Positions 8,571 through 17,539 of a DNA stretch of 64,000 nt are shown piece after piece. The DNA lies in NCBI RefSeq assembly GCF_029643245.1, contig NZ_CP116398.1, positions 682,001 to 746,000 of the forward strand, in the 5' to 3' direction. Numbering within the stretch: position 1 is the first letter of the stretch; every line of letters begins with the position of its first letter. The DNA is from Methylomonas sp. EFPC3. GTDB taxonomy: Bacteria > Pseudomonadota > Gammaproteobacteria > Methylococcales > Methylomonadaceae. The notes below the pieces were generated by a model, which did not search any database, was not told where the DNA came from, and worked only from the letters and a program-made list of their open reading frames with translations. A program made the position numbers and the translations under genes.

Positions 8571-9570
8571 AAAATTCGGTGATTAGTTGGGAAAATTGGC
8601 GCCATTGCGGGTGTTCGGCCAAATTGTCCAGACTCAAGTTGTTGCGACCGCGCATGGCTTGCAGGCGTCGTTCGCGCTTGTCGTCGCGGTTGGTCGGTAA
8701 AGTGTCCAATACCTGTTCGGCGGCCGTCGGGTTATTGCACACCAGCAGCATGTCGCAACCGGCTTGTTGAGCCAGTCCCGCGCGCTCGTTGAAGTCGCCG
8801 ATGCTGGCGGCCCCGGCCATACTCAGGTCGTCGCTGAAAATGGCGCCGTCGAAACCCAATTCCCGGCGCAGTACCTGCTGCAACCAAATCTCGGAAAATC
8901 CGGCCGGATAGCGGTCGACCTGCGGGTAAAGCACATGCGCAGGCATTACTGCTTCCAAGCCTTCCTCGATCAAGCGCCGGAACGGGACCAAATCCTGGCG
9001 GCGAATGCCTTCCAGGTCGCGCTCGTCTATCGGTAAGTCCAGATGCGAATCCAGTGCCACCCCGCCATGGCCGGGGAAGTGCTTGCCGGTGGCGGCCATG
9101 CCGGCGGCGCGCATGCCGGCGCGGAATTTGCCGGCCAGTTCGGCGGCTTGTTCCGGGACTTGAGAGAACGAGCGGTCGCCGATGATCGTGCTGATGCCGC
9201 AGTCCACATCCAGCACCGGGGCAAAGCTGAAGTCGGCGCCGACGGCCAAAATCTCGCTGGCCATCAGCCAACCGGCCGCTTCCGCCAATTCCGGTCGCTC
9301 GGCGTAACGCGCCGCCGCCGGCAAGCGGGTAAAGCCGGTTTGGAAGCGTTGGACCCGGCCGCCTTCCTGGTCGACGGCAATCAGAATATCGCCGTTGCGG
9401 GCCTGGCGAATGTTGCGGATCAATTGGGCAACCTGTTGCGGATTTTCGTAATTGCGGGAAAACAGGATCAAGGCGCCGGTATTGGGATGAGCGATTTTTT
9501 CTAGGTCCAGCGCAGTCAGGCTGTGGCCTGCGATGTCGATCATCACCGGGCCGATAGCGAGTGGTTTCAT
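8554..9570 (-). CDS. nagZ: Beta-N-acetylhexosaminidase NagZ (GH3)
   Basis: NagZ removes N-acetylglucosamine from anhydromuropeptides in the cytoplasm during peptidoglycan recycling. The 338-residue protein has the GH3 hallmarks: AVDQEGGRVQRF at 65-76, KHFPGHG at 163-169 (catalytic His loop) and FSDDLSM with nucleophile D248. Length matches E. coli NagZ (341). It is the first gene of the nagZ-hpt-phosphorylase operon and diverges from the FliL-like gene. Confidence 0.95.
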   Translation of the reverse strand: MKPLAIGPVMIDIAGHSLTALDLEKIAHPNTGALILFSRNYENPQQVAQLIRNIRQARNGDILIAVDQEGGRVQRFQTGFTRLPAAARYAERPELAEAAGWLMASEILAVGADFSFAPVLDVDCGISTIIGDRSFSQVPEQAAELAGKFRAGMRAAGMAATGKHFPGHGGVALDSHLDLPIDERDLEGIRRQDLVPFRRLIEEGLEAVMPAHVLYPQVDRYPAGFSEIWLQQVLRRELGFDGAIFSDDLSMAGAASIGDFNERAGLAQQAGCDMLLVCNNPTAAEQVLDTLPTNRDDKRERRLQAMRGRNNLSLDNLAEHPQWRQFSQLITEFYESFA

Positions 9571-9633
9571 CGTGATAAATGCAGAAAATGGAATATACTT
9601 TTTGGCGTTACCACCACATTATATGAGGAATCC

Positions 9634-10041
9634 GTGCGAACATTTATTTTGTTGCTCTGTTTAGTAATGGCGCCGTTTATGGCGCAGGCCAACTCGGGCG
9701 AGAAAAAGGCCGACGAAAGCGCCGGGCCGGTGATCGAATACATCGAAATGAAGCCGAAATTTACGGTGAATCTGGCCGAACCGAAACGGTATCTGATGAT
9801 CAACGTGCAGTTGCTGGTAGAAGGCGCCGAGCATGTCGAGAAAGTCAAAAAACATATGCCGCTGTTGCGTCACGAAATGATCATGATGTTGAGCGGCATG
9901 CATGTCGCGGATGTGCAGTCCATGGAACAACGTGAGGCCTTGCGCCTGAAAACCAAACAACTGATTACCGACTTGCTGGTTAAAATTCAAAATAGCGACG
10001 GTTTCAGAGATGTCTTCTTTTCCGAGTTTTTAATCCAATAA
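9634..10041 (+). CDS. FliL-like exported protein
   Basis: The frame is open from 9523, but the best start is the GTG at 9634, preceded by GAGGAA. That gives 135 residues beginning with a hydrophobic export signal (MRTFILLLCLVMAPFMAQA). The rest fits the flagellar FliL family: a conserved YIEMKPKFTVNL strand, LMINVQLLV, and a C terminus with VFFSEFLIQ. No flagellar genes lie nearby, so this is an orphan paralogue. Loss of the usual cytoplasmic/membrane anchor in favour of what looks like a cleavable signal is notable. Its end overlaps the convergent HIT gene by 12 bases. Confidence 0.8.
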   Translation: MRTFILLLCLVMAPFMAQANSGEKKADESAGPVIEYIEMKPKFTVNLAEPKRYLMINVQLLVEGAEHVEKVKKHMPLLRHEMIMMLSGMHVADVQSMEQREALRLKTKQLITDLLVKIQNSDGFRDVFFSEFLIQ

Positions 10042-10452
10042 CCATTCTCCCAGCGTTTCGCGCAGTTGCGTGAGGCGCTGCTCCGGTTGTTCGCCATTGT
10101 AGGGCAGGGCTGGAAACTTTCCCCAAACCGGCGCCGGCCAGGCTTTGTCGCTTTGGTAACGCGCTACGTGATGCAGGTGTAGTTGCGGTACCAGATTGCC
10201 GATTGCGGCGATGTTCAGTTTGTCAGGCCGGTATAACCGGTCTAACGCCTCTGCCAACAGGCAGGATTCTTCCAACAGCGTATGCCGGTCCGCGGGATTT
10301 AACTGGTATATTTCTGTGATATCGGCTCGACGCGGCACCAGGATGAACCAGGGATATTGGCTGTCGTTCATCATCAGCAGTTCCGACAGTGCCAGACTGC
10401 CAACGCTAAAACAATCCCGTCGCAATTGCGGGTGAAGTTGAAAATCGGTCAT
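10030..10452 (-). CDS. HIT-family protein
   Basis: The 140-residue protein has a histidine triad variant QLHLHHVAR followed by WPAPVWG, and a PWFILVPRR strand, as in the HIT domain proteins of proteobacteria. Family members hydrolyse or transfer nucleotide phosphates (for example Ap4A or AMP conjugates); the substrate is not visible here. ATG at 10452. The 92 bases between this gene and xseA contain no gene. Confidence 0.85.
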   Translation of the reverse strand: MTDFQLHPQLRRDCFSVGSLALSELLMMNDSQYPWFILVPRRADITEIYQLNPADRHTLLEESCLLAEALDRLYRPDKLNIAAIGNLVPQLHLHHVARYQSDKAWPAPVWGKFPALPYNGEQPEQRLTQLRETLGEWLLD

Positions 10453-10544
10453 TGCTACCTCTTATAAATGTCGGTCGATTCCGCCGCAGGCCGAATTGGT
10501 GTTGCCGTCACCGGCAGTATTGGTGGGTTTTTTCCAAAGCAAAG

Positions 10545-11888
10545 TTAACCGTCGGTAATATCGGTGATGCGACTGACGATTCGGCCGTCGGCCAAGCGGG
10601 TATCGAGCAGATCGTCGGAGTTTAGCTGGCTTACCGACTTGATCACCTGTGCCGAGCCGTGGCGCCGAACGATAGCATAGCCGCGTTCCAGCGTGGCCAG
10701 TGGGCTGACGGCCTGCAGGGTTTGCGCTGCGGCGGCGTGACGGCTTTTTAACCCTGCAATTTTGCCGTTTACCGCAGCCTGAAGCCGTTGCCGGAAAAAT
10801 TGCAATTGCCGTTGCTGAGCATTGATTGCCGCCAGCGGTTGGTTGCGGTACAAGCGCTGTTCGCGGATCGCCGCTTGCTGGCGGGCATGAGCCAGCCGGT
10901 TTTGCATCGCATGTTGCAGGCGCAGTTCCAATTCGTCCAGGCGTTGAGCATTGCGCTGCAGCTTCTGGCCGGGGTGCTGGCTGCGCAAGGCTTTTTCCAG
11001 CCACTCCAGCTGCTGGCGCTGACGCAGTAGTTTTTGCTGTATCAGTCGCTGCAGTTGGCGCTCGAAGCTGGCAAATGCGCCGAGCAAGCTATTCGCATCC
11101 GGTACCACGCATTCGGCGGCCGCCGACGGCGTCGGCGCGCGCATGTCGGCGACGAAATCGGCGATGCTGAAGTCCACTTCGTGGCCGACGGCGGAGATTA
11201 CCGGAATCTTGCTGGCGGCAATGGCACGGGCGACGATTTCCTCGTTGAACGCCCATAAGTCTTCCAGCGAGCCGCCACCGCGGGCCAAAATCAGAACGTC
11301 GGCTTGCGGATTGCGATTTGCTTTGGCCAATGCCGCGCTGATTTCGAATTTAGCGCTCTCGCCCTGTACCGCAACCGGATAAATCAGGACCGGTATCGCC
11401 GGAAAACGCCGTCTCAATACGCTGAGGATATCGTGAATCGCGGCGCCGCTGGCCGAAGTAATCACGCCGATGCAGTCCGGCAGGGTAGGTAGCGGTTTTT
11501 TGCGTTCCTGGTCGAACAAACCCTCGGCCAGCAGTTTCTGTTTCAGGCGTTCGAACGCAAGCCGCAAGGCGCCGTCGCCGGCTTCGGCCAGATGTTCCAC
11601 CACCAGCTGGTAATCGCCGCGCGGCTCGTACAAACTGACCTGGGCGGTGGCGATAACCGAGTCGCCATTGGCCGGTTTGAAACGTAATCGTTGCTGCTGA
11701 CCCTTGAACATGGCGCAACGAACCTGGGCCTGGGCATCTTTCAACGTGAAGTAATAGTGGCCAGACGAAGGCAGGCTCAGGTTGGATATTTCGCCCTGTA
11801 CCTGCACGGTTCGAAAGTGGTTGGCCAACAGGCGCTTGGTTTCGCGGTTGAGTTCGGAAACGCTGTAGATAGCTTCGGAATCGGTCAT
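10545..11888 (-). CDS. xseA: Exodeoxyribonuclease VII large subunit
   Basis: XseA forms, with several XseB subunits, a metal-independent exonuclease that degrades single-stranded DNA in both directions. The 447-residue protein has the N-terminal OB fold (VQVQGEISNLSLPSSGHYYF), the catalytic region with GVITSASGAAIHDI, LILARGGGSLEDLWAFN and SAVGHEVDF, and a long glutamine/arginine-rich helical part (about 270-400) that binds XseB. xseB is not adjacent. Confidence 0.96.
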   Translation of the reverse strand: MTDSEAIYSVSELNRETKRLLANHFRTVQVQGEISNLSLPSSGHYYFTLKDAQAQVRCAMFKGQQQRLRFKPANGDSVIATAQVSLYEPRGDYQLVVEHLAEAGDGALRLAFERLKQKLLAEGLFDQERKKPLPTLPDCIGVITSASGAAIHDILSVLRRRFPAIPVLIYPVAVQGESAKFEISAALAKANRNPQADVLILARGGGSLEDLWAFNEEIVARAIAASKIPVISAVGHEVDFSIADFVADMRAPTPSAAAECVVPDANSLLGAFASFERQLQRLIQQKLLRQRQQLEWLEKALRSQHPGQKLQRNAQRLDELELRLQHAMQNRLAHARQQAAIREQRLYRNQPLAAINAQQRQLQFFRQRLQAAVNGKIAGLKSRHAAAAQTLQAVSPLATLERGYAIVRRHGSAQVIKSVSQLNSDDLLDTRLADGRIVSRITDITDG

Positions 11889-12038
11889 TGAACGGGGTAG
11901 GGGGCTGCTTAGCTTAATGACTCTATTCTAAGCCGATTCTGCGGTTTCCGGTCGGCTTCTCCTGAGCGGCGGTTTTTGCCGGAGAGCTGGGGTAGAATGG
12001 TGCAGTTAAGGTTTTGGTGGACGACAAGGATTCGACTC

Positions 12039-13067
<1,029 letters not shown>

Positions 13068-13709
13068 TGACGTCGCTGCCGATGAATTCGATCGCGCAGT
13101 CGTAGTGCTCTGCCAGCCACGTTAAAGTGGGTCGCGAGAAAAAAGCGATGTGGGTCGGGTCGTTCTTGTAATGCCAGCGGCTGAAGGCGTCCGCATCGAT
13201 TACCAATTTAGTCATGATACCCAGCCAACCTCCGGGGCGAATCAAACCGAACAGACGGCCGAATTCCCGCCCAGGCTCGCGAAAGTGCTCGATGACTTCG
13301 GTGCAGGTGATAAAGTCGTATTGCTGCTGCAAATGTGCGGGATGATTGGCGTAAATCGGGTCGTACAGTTTGACGCGATGTCCGTATTCCTCAAGCATGC
13401 TGGCCATTGCCGGACCGGGGCCGCAGCCGTAATCCAGCCCTTCCGAGCCGGGCGGCAACAGGCTGGCCAGCGGTAACGCCAGCCGCGACAGAAAGTTAAG
13501 ATAGCCGGCATCGTTTGAGTGGTTTTGATGCAGATCGTAAATCGCTTTTTCCGCGTCCCGGCTTAAATGTTGGCTGCTATCCACAAACACCAGCCAACAT
13601 TTTGCGCAGCGGCGGTAATCGCGTTGCCGGTCGCGATGAAAATGGTTTGTGTCATGGCTGGTGCAAAGCGGGCAGGTCGAGTTGTCCATGGTCGATACCG
13701 ATTTTTTAC

Positions 13710-13737
13710 TTGACCGTATTTTATCAGCTCGTATAAT
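13710..13737 (+). promoter_or_regulatory. Sigma-70 promoter of tRNA-Asp
   Basis: TTGACC (13710-13715) and TATAAT (13732-13737) are separated by 16 bases and end 17 bases before the tRNA, an almost consensus promoter. Confidence 0.8.
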
Positions 13738-13754
13738 GAGCGGCTCACCAACGC

Positions 13755-13831
13755 GGAGCGGTAGTTCAGTTGGTTAGAATACCGGCCTGTCACGCCGGGG
13801 GTCGCGGGTTCGAGCCCCGTCCGCTCCGCCA
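13755..13831 (+). tRNA. tRNA-Asp (GTC)
   Basis: The 77-base sequence folds as a cloverleaf: acceptor GGAGCGG pairs with CCGCTCC, D-arm TAGTTCAGTTGGTTAGAAT, anticodon loop CTGTCAC giving GTC, T-loop TTCGAGC and encoded CCA. It closely matches E. coli tRNA-Asp. Confidence 0.98.
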
Positions 13832-13954
13832 ATCGTTTTCTCTCATCTCCTTTCGCTCTCGAGCCGCAACAATTTCCTGGGATTTTCCTCGGTTGCAATG
13901 CCAGCCCAATTTTGTATCATCGCATTTCCCGCAGAAACTATAAGGAGAAATGCT

Positions 13955-14383
13955 ATGAGCAGCTTGAGTCCATTTGTCGGCGGTAATCTGTTTGACGAGT
14001 TGTTTCGGGATATCAGTCCGGGCTATTGGGTCCGTCCTTTACACGGCGATCCGTTGCCGGCGCAGATTAAAGTCGATATTAAAGAAAATCCGAACGAATA
14101 CGTCGTTCACGCCGAATTGCCCGGTGCCGGCAAAGAAAACATCCATGTCCAGATCGAAGGCAACGCAGTCAGTATCCGCGCCGAAATCAGCCAGATCGAC
14201 ACGCAGAACAAGGACGACAAACCTTTGCGCAGCGAGCGTTATTTCGGGCAGGTCTCGCGCAGTTTTCAGTTGCCGGTCGAGATCGATCAAGGCGCTAGTA
14301 AAGCCCGCTACGACAACGGCATCCTGACCTTGAATCTGGTCAAAGCCCAAAGCAAAGGCGGCCAGCGTTTGAGCATTGATTAA
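13955..14383 (+). CDS. Small heat-shock protein, Hsp20/alpha-crystallin family
   Basis: The 142-residue chaperone has a central alpha-crystallin domain (about 45-140): IKVDIKENPNEYVVHAELPG, ENIHVQIEGN and YDNGILTLNLVK, the last being the usual GxLxxxxPK-like strand with L-N-L-V in place of T-L-P. It would hold unfolding proteins. ATG at 13955 follows AAGGAG at 13942-13947. It overlaps the convergent Nudix gene by 4 bases. No sigma-32 site was certain in the upstream gap. Confidence 0.92.
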   Translation: MSSLSPFVGGNLFDELFRDISPGYWVRPLHGDPLPAQIKVDIKENPNEYVVHAELPGAGKENIHVQIEGNAVSIRAEISQIDTQNKDDKPLRSERYFGQVSRSFQLPVEIDQGASKARYDNGILTLNLVKAQSKGGQRLSID

Positions 14384-14895
14384 CCGCCTGCTGGCGGCAC
14401 AATCTGGCGGTAACGCCGCCAAATTATCTTGAAGGTTTCGGTCATCGTCGGGTCGTCTTTGGCGACCCGATCGTCTATGGCAGTGGGCGGGAACCAGCCG
14501 CCTTCGTCTATTTCGTCCGCTGCCAATTGGAACGGCCCGTTATGTCGGGCTTGGTAGACCTGAATAAACTCCATGCCCAGTTCCGGGCAAGCCTCCAGTT
14601 TGAATAAAGCTTTCAAATCGGCGGCGGCCACTCCCAACTCTTCTTCCAGCTCGCGCGGCGCGCAATCGGCGTAGGTCTCGCCGGCGTCGACATGGCCGGC
14701 GGCAGACGTGTCCCACAGACCTTTGTTCAGATCTTTCAGCATCGAGCGTTTTTGCAAAAACAACTGGTCGCGGTCGTTAAACACCAATATATGCACAGCG
14801 CGGTGACGGCGGCCGGTGGCGTGGATTTCCTGGCGCGGGCGCTGTTCCAGAATGCAGTCGAGTTCGTCGACCACGTCGAGCAGTTCGTTTGACAT
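14380..14895 (-). CDS. Nudix hydrolase (YfcD/IDI-like)
   Basis: The 171-residue protein holds a complete Nudix box, GHVDAGETYADCAPRELEEELG (in two halves: GHVDAGE and RELEEELG). The N-terminal ATGRRHRAVHILVFN and LFLQKRS, and the spacing, match the isopentenyl-diphosphate-isomerase-like Nudix proteins such as YfcD. It would hydrolyse a nucleoside or other diphosphate; the substrate is unknown. It is divergent from the TetR gene. Confidence 0.88.
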   Translation of the reverse strand: MSNELLDVVDELDCILEQRPRQEIHATGRRHRAVHILVFNDRDQLFLQKRSMLKDLNKGLWDTSAAGHVDAGETYADCAPRELEEELGVAAADLKALFKLEACPELGMEFIQVYQARHNGPFQLAADEIDEGGWFPPTAIDDRVAKDDPTMTETFKIIWRRYRQIVPPAGG

Positions 14896-14961
14896 GTCAG
14901 CTATCGATTCCTATGGCAAGGTCGTGTATCGTAACCGTTTTTGATGGATTATCGAGCGAAC

Positions 14962-15585
14962 ATGGCAAGAAGAAGCGAGCATAGTCAGGAGCAGATCCGG
15001 GAAATGGTGCTGAAGGCGGCGGAAACCATTGTTATCGAGGATGGTTTTAATGCTTTGACGGTCAGGAAGATTGCGCTGGAGATCGGCTATACGGTCGGCA
15101 GCATTTACATGGTGTTCGCCAATATGAACGATCTGGCAACCCACGTTAAGGCGCGGACTTTGGAGCAACTTGCCGAACACCTGCAACAAAGCGTAACCGA
15201 CGGCGGCGCCGAACAGCAGTTGATGGCGCTGGCGGATACTTACTTGCAATTCGCCGCCCGCCATTTCAACCGCTGGCGGATGATTTTCGATGCCCAGAGC
15301 GATGCGCCGGTACCGGATTGGTACCAAGCCAAGGTCGAACAAATGTTCGCGATTGCCGAAGCCTTGTTCGGCCAGCTAGCGCAGGATGTCTCCGCCGAGC
15401 GGAGCCGGCTGGCATCGCGTGCGTTGTGGAGCGGCATCCACGGCATCTGCATCCTCTCCTTGACCGGCGAGCAGCAAGCCGGCGAAGTCGAAGCCGCGAA
15501 AAAGGCGGTGGAGTTGCTGGTTTGGACTTTTATTCAGGGCTGGAAGATTGCGCCGAATCCGGCAAATGCCATGCCACCAGAATAG
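14962..15585 (+). CDS. TetR-family transcriptional regulator
   Basis: The 207-residue protein has an N-terminal TetR helix-turn-helix (ILKAAETI-like region at 14-60; ALTVRKIALEIGYTVGSIYMVFANM) and a C-terminal ligand domain of the WHG type (residues about 90-200). ATG at 14962 gives MARRSEHSQEQ; an upstream TTG is less likely. It overlaps the end of the convergent lplT by 56 bases. Targets may be itself and the divergent Nudix gene, by position only. Confidence 0.88.
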   Translation: MARRSEHSQEQIREMVLKAAETIVIEDGFNALTVRKIALEIGYTVGSIYMVFANMNDLATHVKARTLEQLAEHLQQSVTDGGAEQQLMALADTYLQFAARHFNRWRMIFDAQSDAPVPDWYQAKVEQMFAIAEALFGQLAQDVSAERSRLASRALWSGIHGICILSLTGEQQAGEVEAAKKAVELLVWTFIQGWKIAPNPANAMPPE

Positions 15586-16702
15586 TCGCTACCAGCAATA
15601 GCAGCCCCAATCCGACCATAGCCGCGATTGGAGTCACCTGTTCCGCTGCGGCCAGGGTATAGCAACCGACCGCCAGCAACATTGCCGCGTTTTGAAAAAA
15701 GTTTTGCATCGCCACTGCGCCGCCGCTGCCGATGCTTTGTTGGCCGATTTCCTGCAAGGCGGCGTTGATCGGCACGATAAACAATCCGCCGGCGGTCCCC
15801 ATCAAAAACAGCACGCCGCGCGCCGGCCAGATCGCGTCGGTAAAACTTAATGCCACAATCAGCGCACTCATTGCATAGGCAGGAATCCTTGCCCGGCGCA
15901 GATGTTCCAGCGGAATCAAGTGGGGTGCCAGCGCTGAGCCGGCGATGATGCCCAACGCCAGAAATAGCGTCAGGTTGGCGATGTCGCTGGCATTGTGCAG
16001 CATCAACACCAATGGCGCCCAGGCGATGATGATGACCCGGACGCTGGCCGCCGCCGCCCAAAACAGCGAAGCACCCAAAACCGCAAACCGCGAGCGCGGT
16101 ACCGACAGAAAATCTTTGACCTCGCGGTAAAACAGCAGGATTTTCGAACCGCCGCCTATCGTTTTGCGCAATCCTGTCGGCAAAAACAGCGTCGTCGCAG
16201 CCGACACCGAGTACAGACCGATCGTGGCCAGCAAAGCCCAGGTGACGGAATGGTCGGCCAGCTTGGCGCCGACCAGCATACCGGTCAGTATCGCTAAAAT
16301 GGTCGAGCCCTCGACCCAGCTATTGGCTTTGACCAAGGCATTGTGTCCGGCCAACTCCGGCAATATGCCATATTTGGCTGGGCTGTAGAGCGTGGCACCG
16401 ACGCCGACCAGGCAATAAGCCAGCAAAGGTTCGACCTTGACCAGCAATAACCCGGCGCCGCCGGCTTTGATCAGATTGGCGATGATCAGTACCCGCGATT
16501 TAGGCTGGCTGTCGGCAAAGCCGCCCGCCCAGGGTGCCAACGCGACGAAAGTCACCAAAAATACGCTCTGCAATGCCGGCACGTACCAACTGGCCGGTTC
16601 CGCTTGTTGCATCACCATTGCAATGACCGTGAACAAAATGGCGTTATCGGCAAAGGCCGAGAGAAATTGCGCAACCAGCAACGGATAAATGGATTTGTTC
16701 AT
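15530..16702 (-). CDS. lplT: Lysophospholipid transporter LplT (MFS)
   Basis: LplT flips lysophospholipids into the inner leaflet for reacylation by Aas. The 390-residue protein has 12 predicted hydrophobic segments and conserved LplT stretches: LLVAQFLSAFADNAILFTV, ATLYSPAKYGILPEL and NSWVEGSTI. In many Gammaproteobacteria lplT and aas are adjacent. Here the order on the minus strand is aas, an AT-rich NYN gene, then lplT, with 48 bases between the NYN stop and the lplT start. Confidence 0.94.
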   Translation of the reverse strand: MNKSIYPLLVAQFLSAFADNAILFTVIAMVMQQAEPASWYVPALQSVFLVTFVALAPWAGGFADSQPKSRVLIIANLIKAGGAGLLLVKVEPLLAYCLVGVGATLYSPAKYGILPELAGHNALVKANSWVEGSTILAILTGMLVGAKLADHSVTWALLATIGLYSVSAATTLFLPTGLRKTIGGGSKILLFYREVKDFLSVPRSRFAVLGASLFWAAAASVRVIIIAWAPLVLMLHNASDIANLTLFLALGIIAGSALAPHLIPLEHLRRARIPAYAMSALIVALSFTDAIWPARGVLFLMGTAGGLFIVPINAALQEIGQQSIGSGGAVAMQNFFQNAAMLLAVGCYTLAAAEQVTPIAAMVGLGLLLLVATILVAWHLPDSAQSSSPE

Positions 16703-16750
16703 GCACGTATTCTTTAGTTTATTTTGATAAGATTCGTGGAGTAATTCTAA

Positions 16751-17539
16751 CTAAGCCTTTTGTCGCTTCTTGTCTCTATAAAACATCCTAGTAGCGTTAG
16801 TTCCTTTCATTTTTTCATGAGTAAATTCGAATAATGTAGTTGCTTCAATTAATGTTGAAAGTTTCGAATATCCATAATTTCTAGAATCAAAATCAGGGAA
16901 TTGTCGTTTGATCAAGCTTCCCGCCAAGCCCAAGAGTGCCCAACCATTCTCATCTGAACATTCCTTTGCGGCATTTCTGAGGCTGTTGATGAGTTTTGTA
17001 TCCATACAAAGTTGTTGTCTGGTCCATTGGTTTTTGATCAAGGGAAGTGTTTTATCTGTAAGTGTGCTTGAGGTTTTTTCTTCAGTATCCGAGGAATCAA
17101 GTGTTACTAAAACATCAATGTAAATAAAATCATCACACGCATTTCTAAAAGAGATAGGGGTTTGCCTCTCTCCAACACCATACACATGGAACTGCGATTC
17201 CTTTAATCGAGTTGCCAATCTAGTAAAGTCACTATCACTTGAAATAATCGCAAACGCGTCAAATTTATTTGAATATAGTAAATCCATCGCATCGATTATA
17301 AGTGCCGCATCTGAGGAGTTTTTGCCTTGAGTATAAGAGAACTGCTGTATTGGCTGTATTGCTAATTCATTGAGCTTTTCTTTCCAATTTTTTAATGCAG
17401 ATGAAGCCCAGTCACCATACGCTCGCTTCACGATTAAATAGCCATATTTGGATAGCTCAGTAATTATTGCCTCAAGAGAGGTTAGGCGCGTGTTTTCAGC
17501 ATCGATCAGAACAGCGAGTTTCTTTTCGAGATGAAGCAT
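16751..17539 (-). CDS. NYN-domain putative ribonuclease with C-terminal OST-HTH/LOTUS domain
   Basis: The 262-residue protein has a PIN-like NYN nuclease domain (1-150) with acidic residues D13 (LIDAEN), D77, D83 and the SSDSDF motif (D102, D104). An OST-HTH/LOTUS RNA-binding domain follows (about 178-258: GWALLGLAGSLI, FPDFDSRNYGYSKLSTLIE). LabA/DUF88-type proteins with LOTUS domains are thought to cleave or bind RNA, with roles in RNA turnover or defence. The gene is strikingly AT-rich: bases 16801-16860 have 15 G/C of 60 against 37 of 60 at 17821-17880 in aas. Its ATG directly follows the aas TAA, with AGGAAGG inside aas as binding site. This suggests transfer into the operon. Confidence 0.9.
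   Translation of the reverse strand: MLHLEKKLAVLIDAENTRLTSLEAIITELSKYGYLIVKRAYGDWASSALKNWKEKLNELAIQPIQQFSYTQGKNSSDAALIIDAMDLLYSNKFDAFAIISSDSDFTRLATRLKESQFHVYGVGERQTPISFRNACDDFIYIDVLVTLDSSDTEEKTSSTLTDKTLPLIKNQWTRQQLCMDTKLINSLRNAAKECSDENGWALLGLAGSLIKRQFPDFDSRNYGYSKLSTLIEATTLFEFTHEKMKGTNATRMFYRDKKRQKA

Noticed and set aside
13563..13898. Minus-strand open frame across tRNA-Asp coding ...TGLEPATPGVTGRYSNQ...
   Set aside because: It is the antisense translation of the tRNA gene, a well-known false protein in databases.
13755..13900. tRNA-Asp as a possible integration site for a mobile element
   Set aside because: No integrase, no repeated tRNA 3' end and no change of composition downstream.
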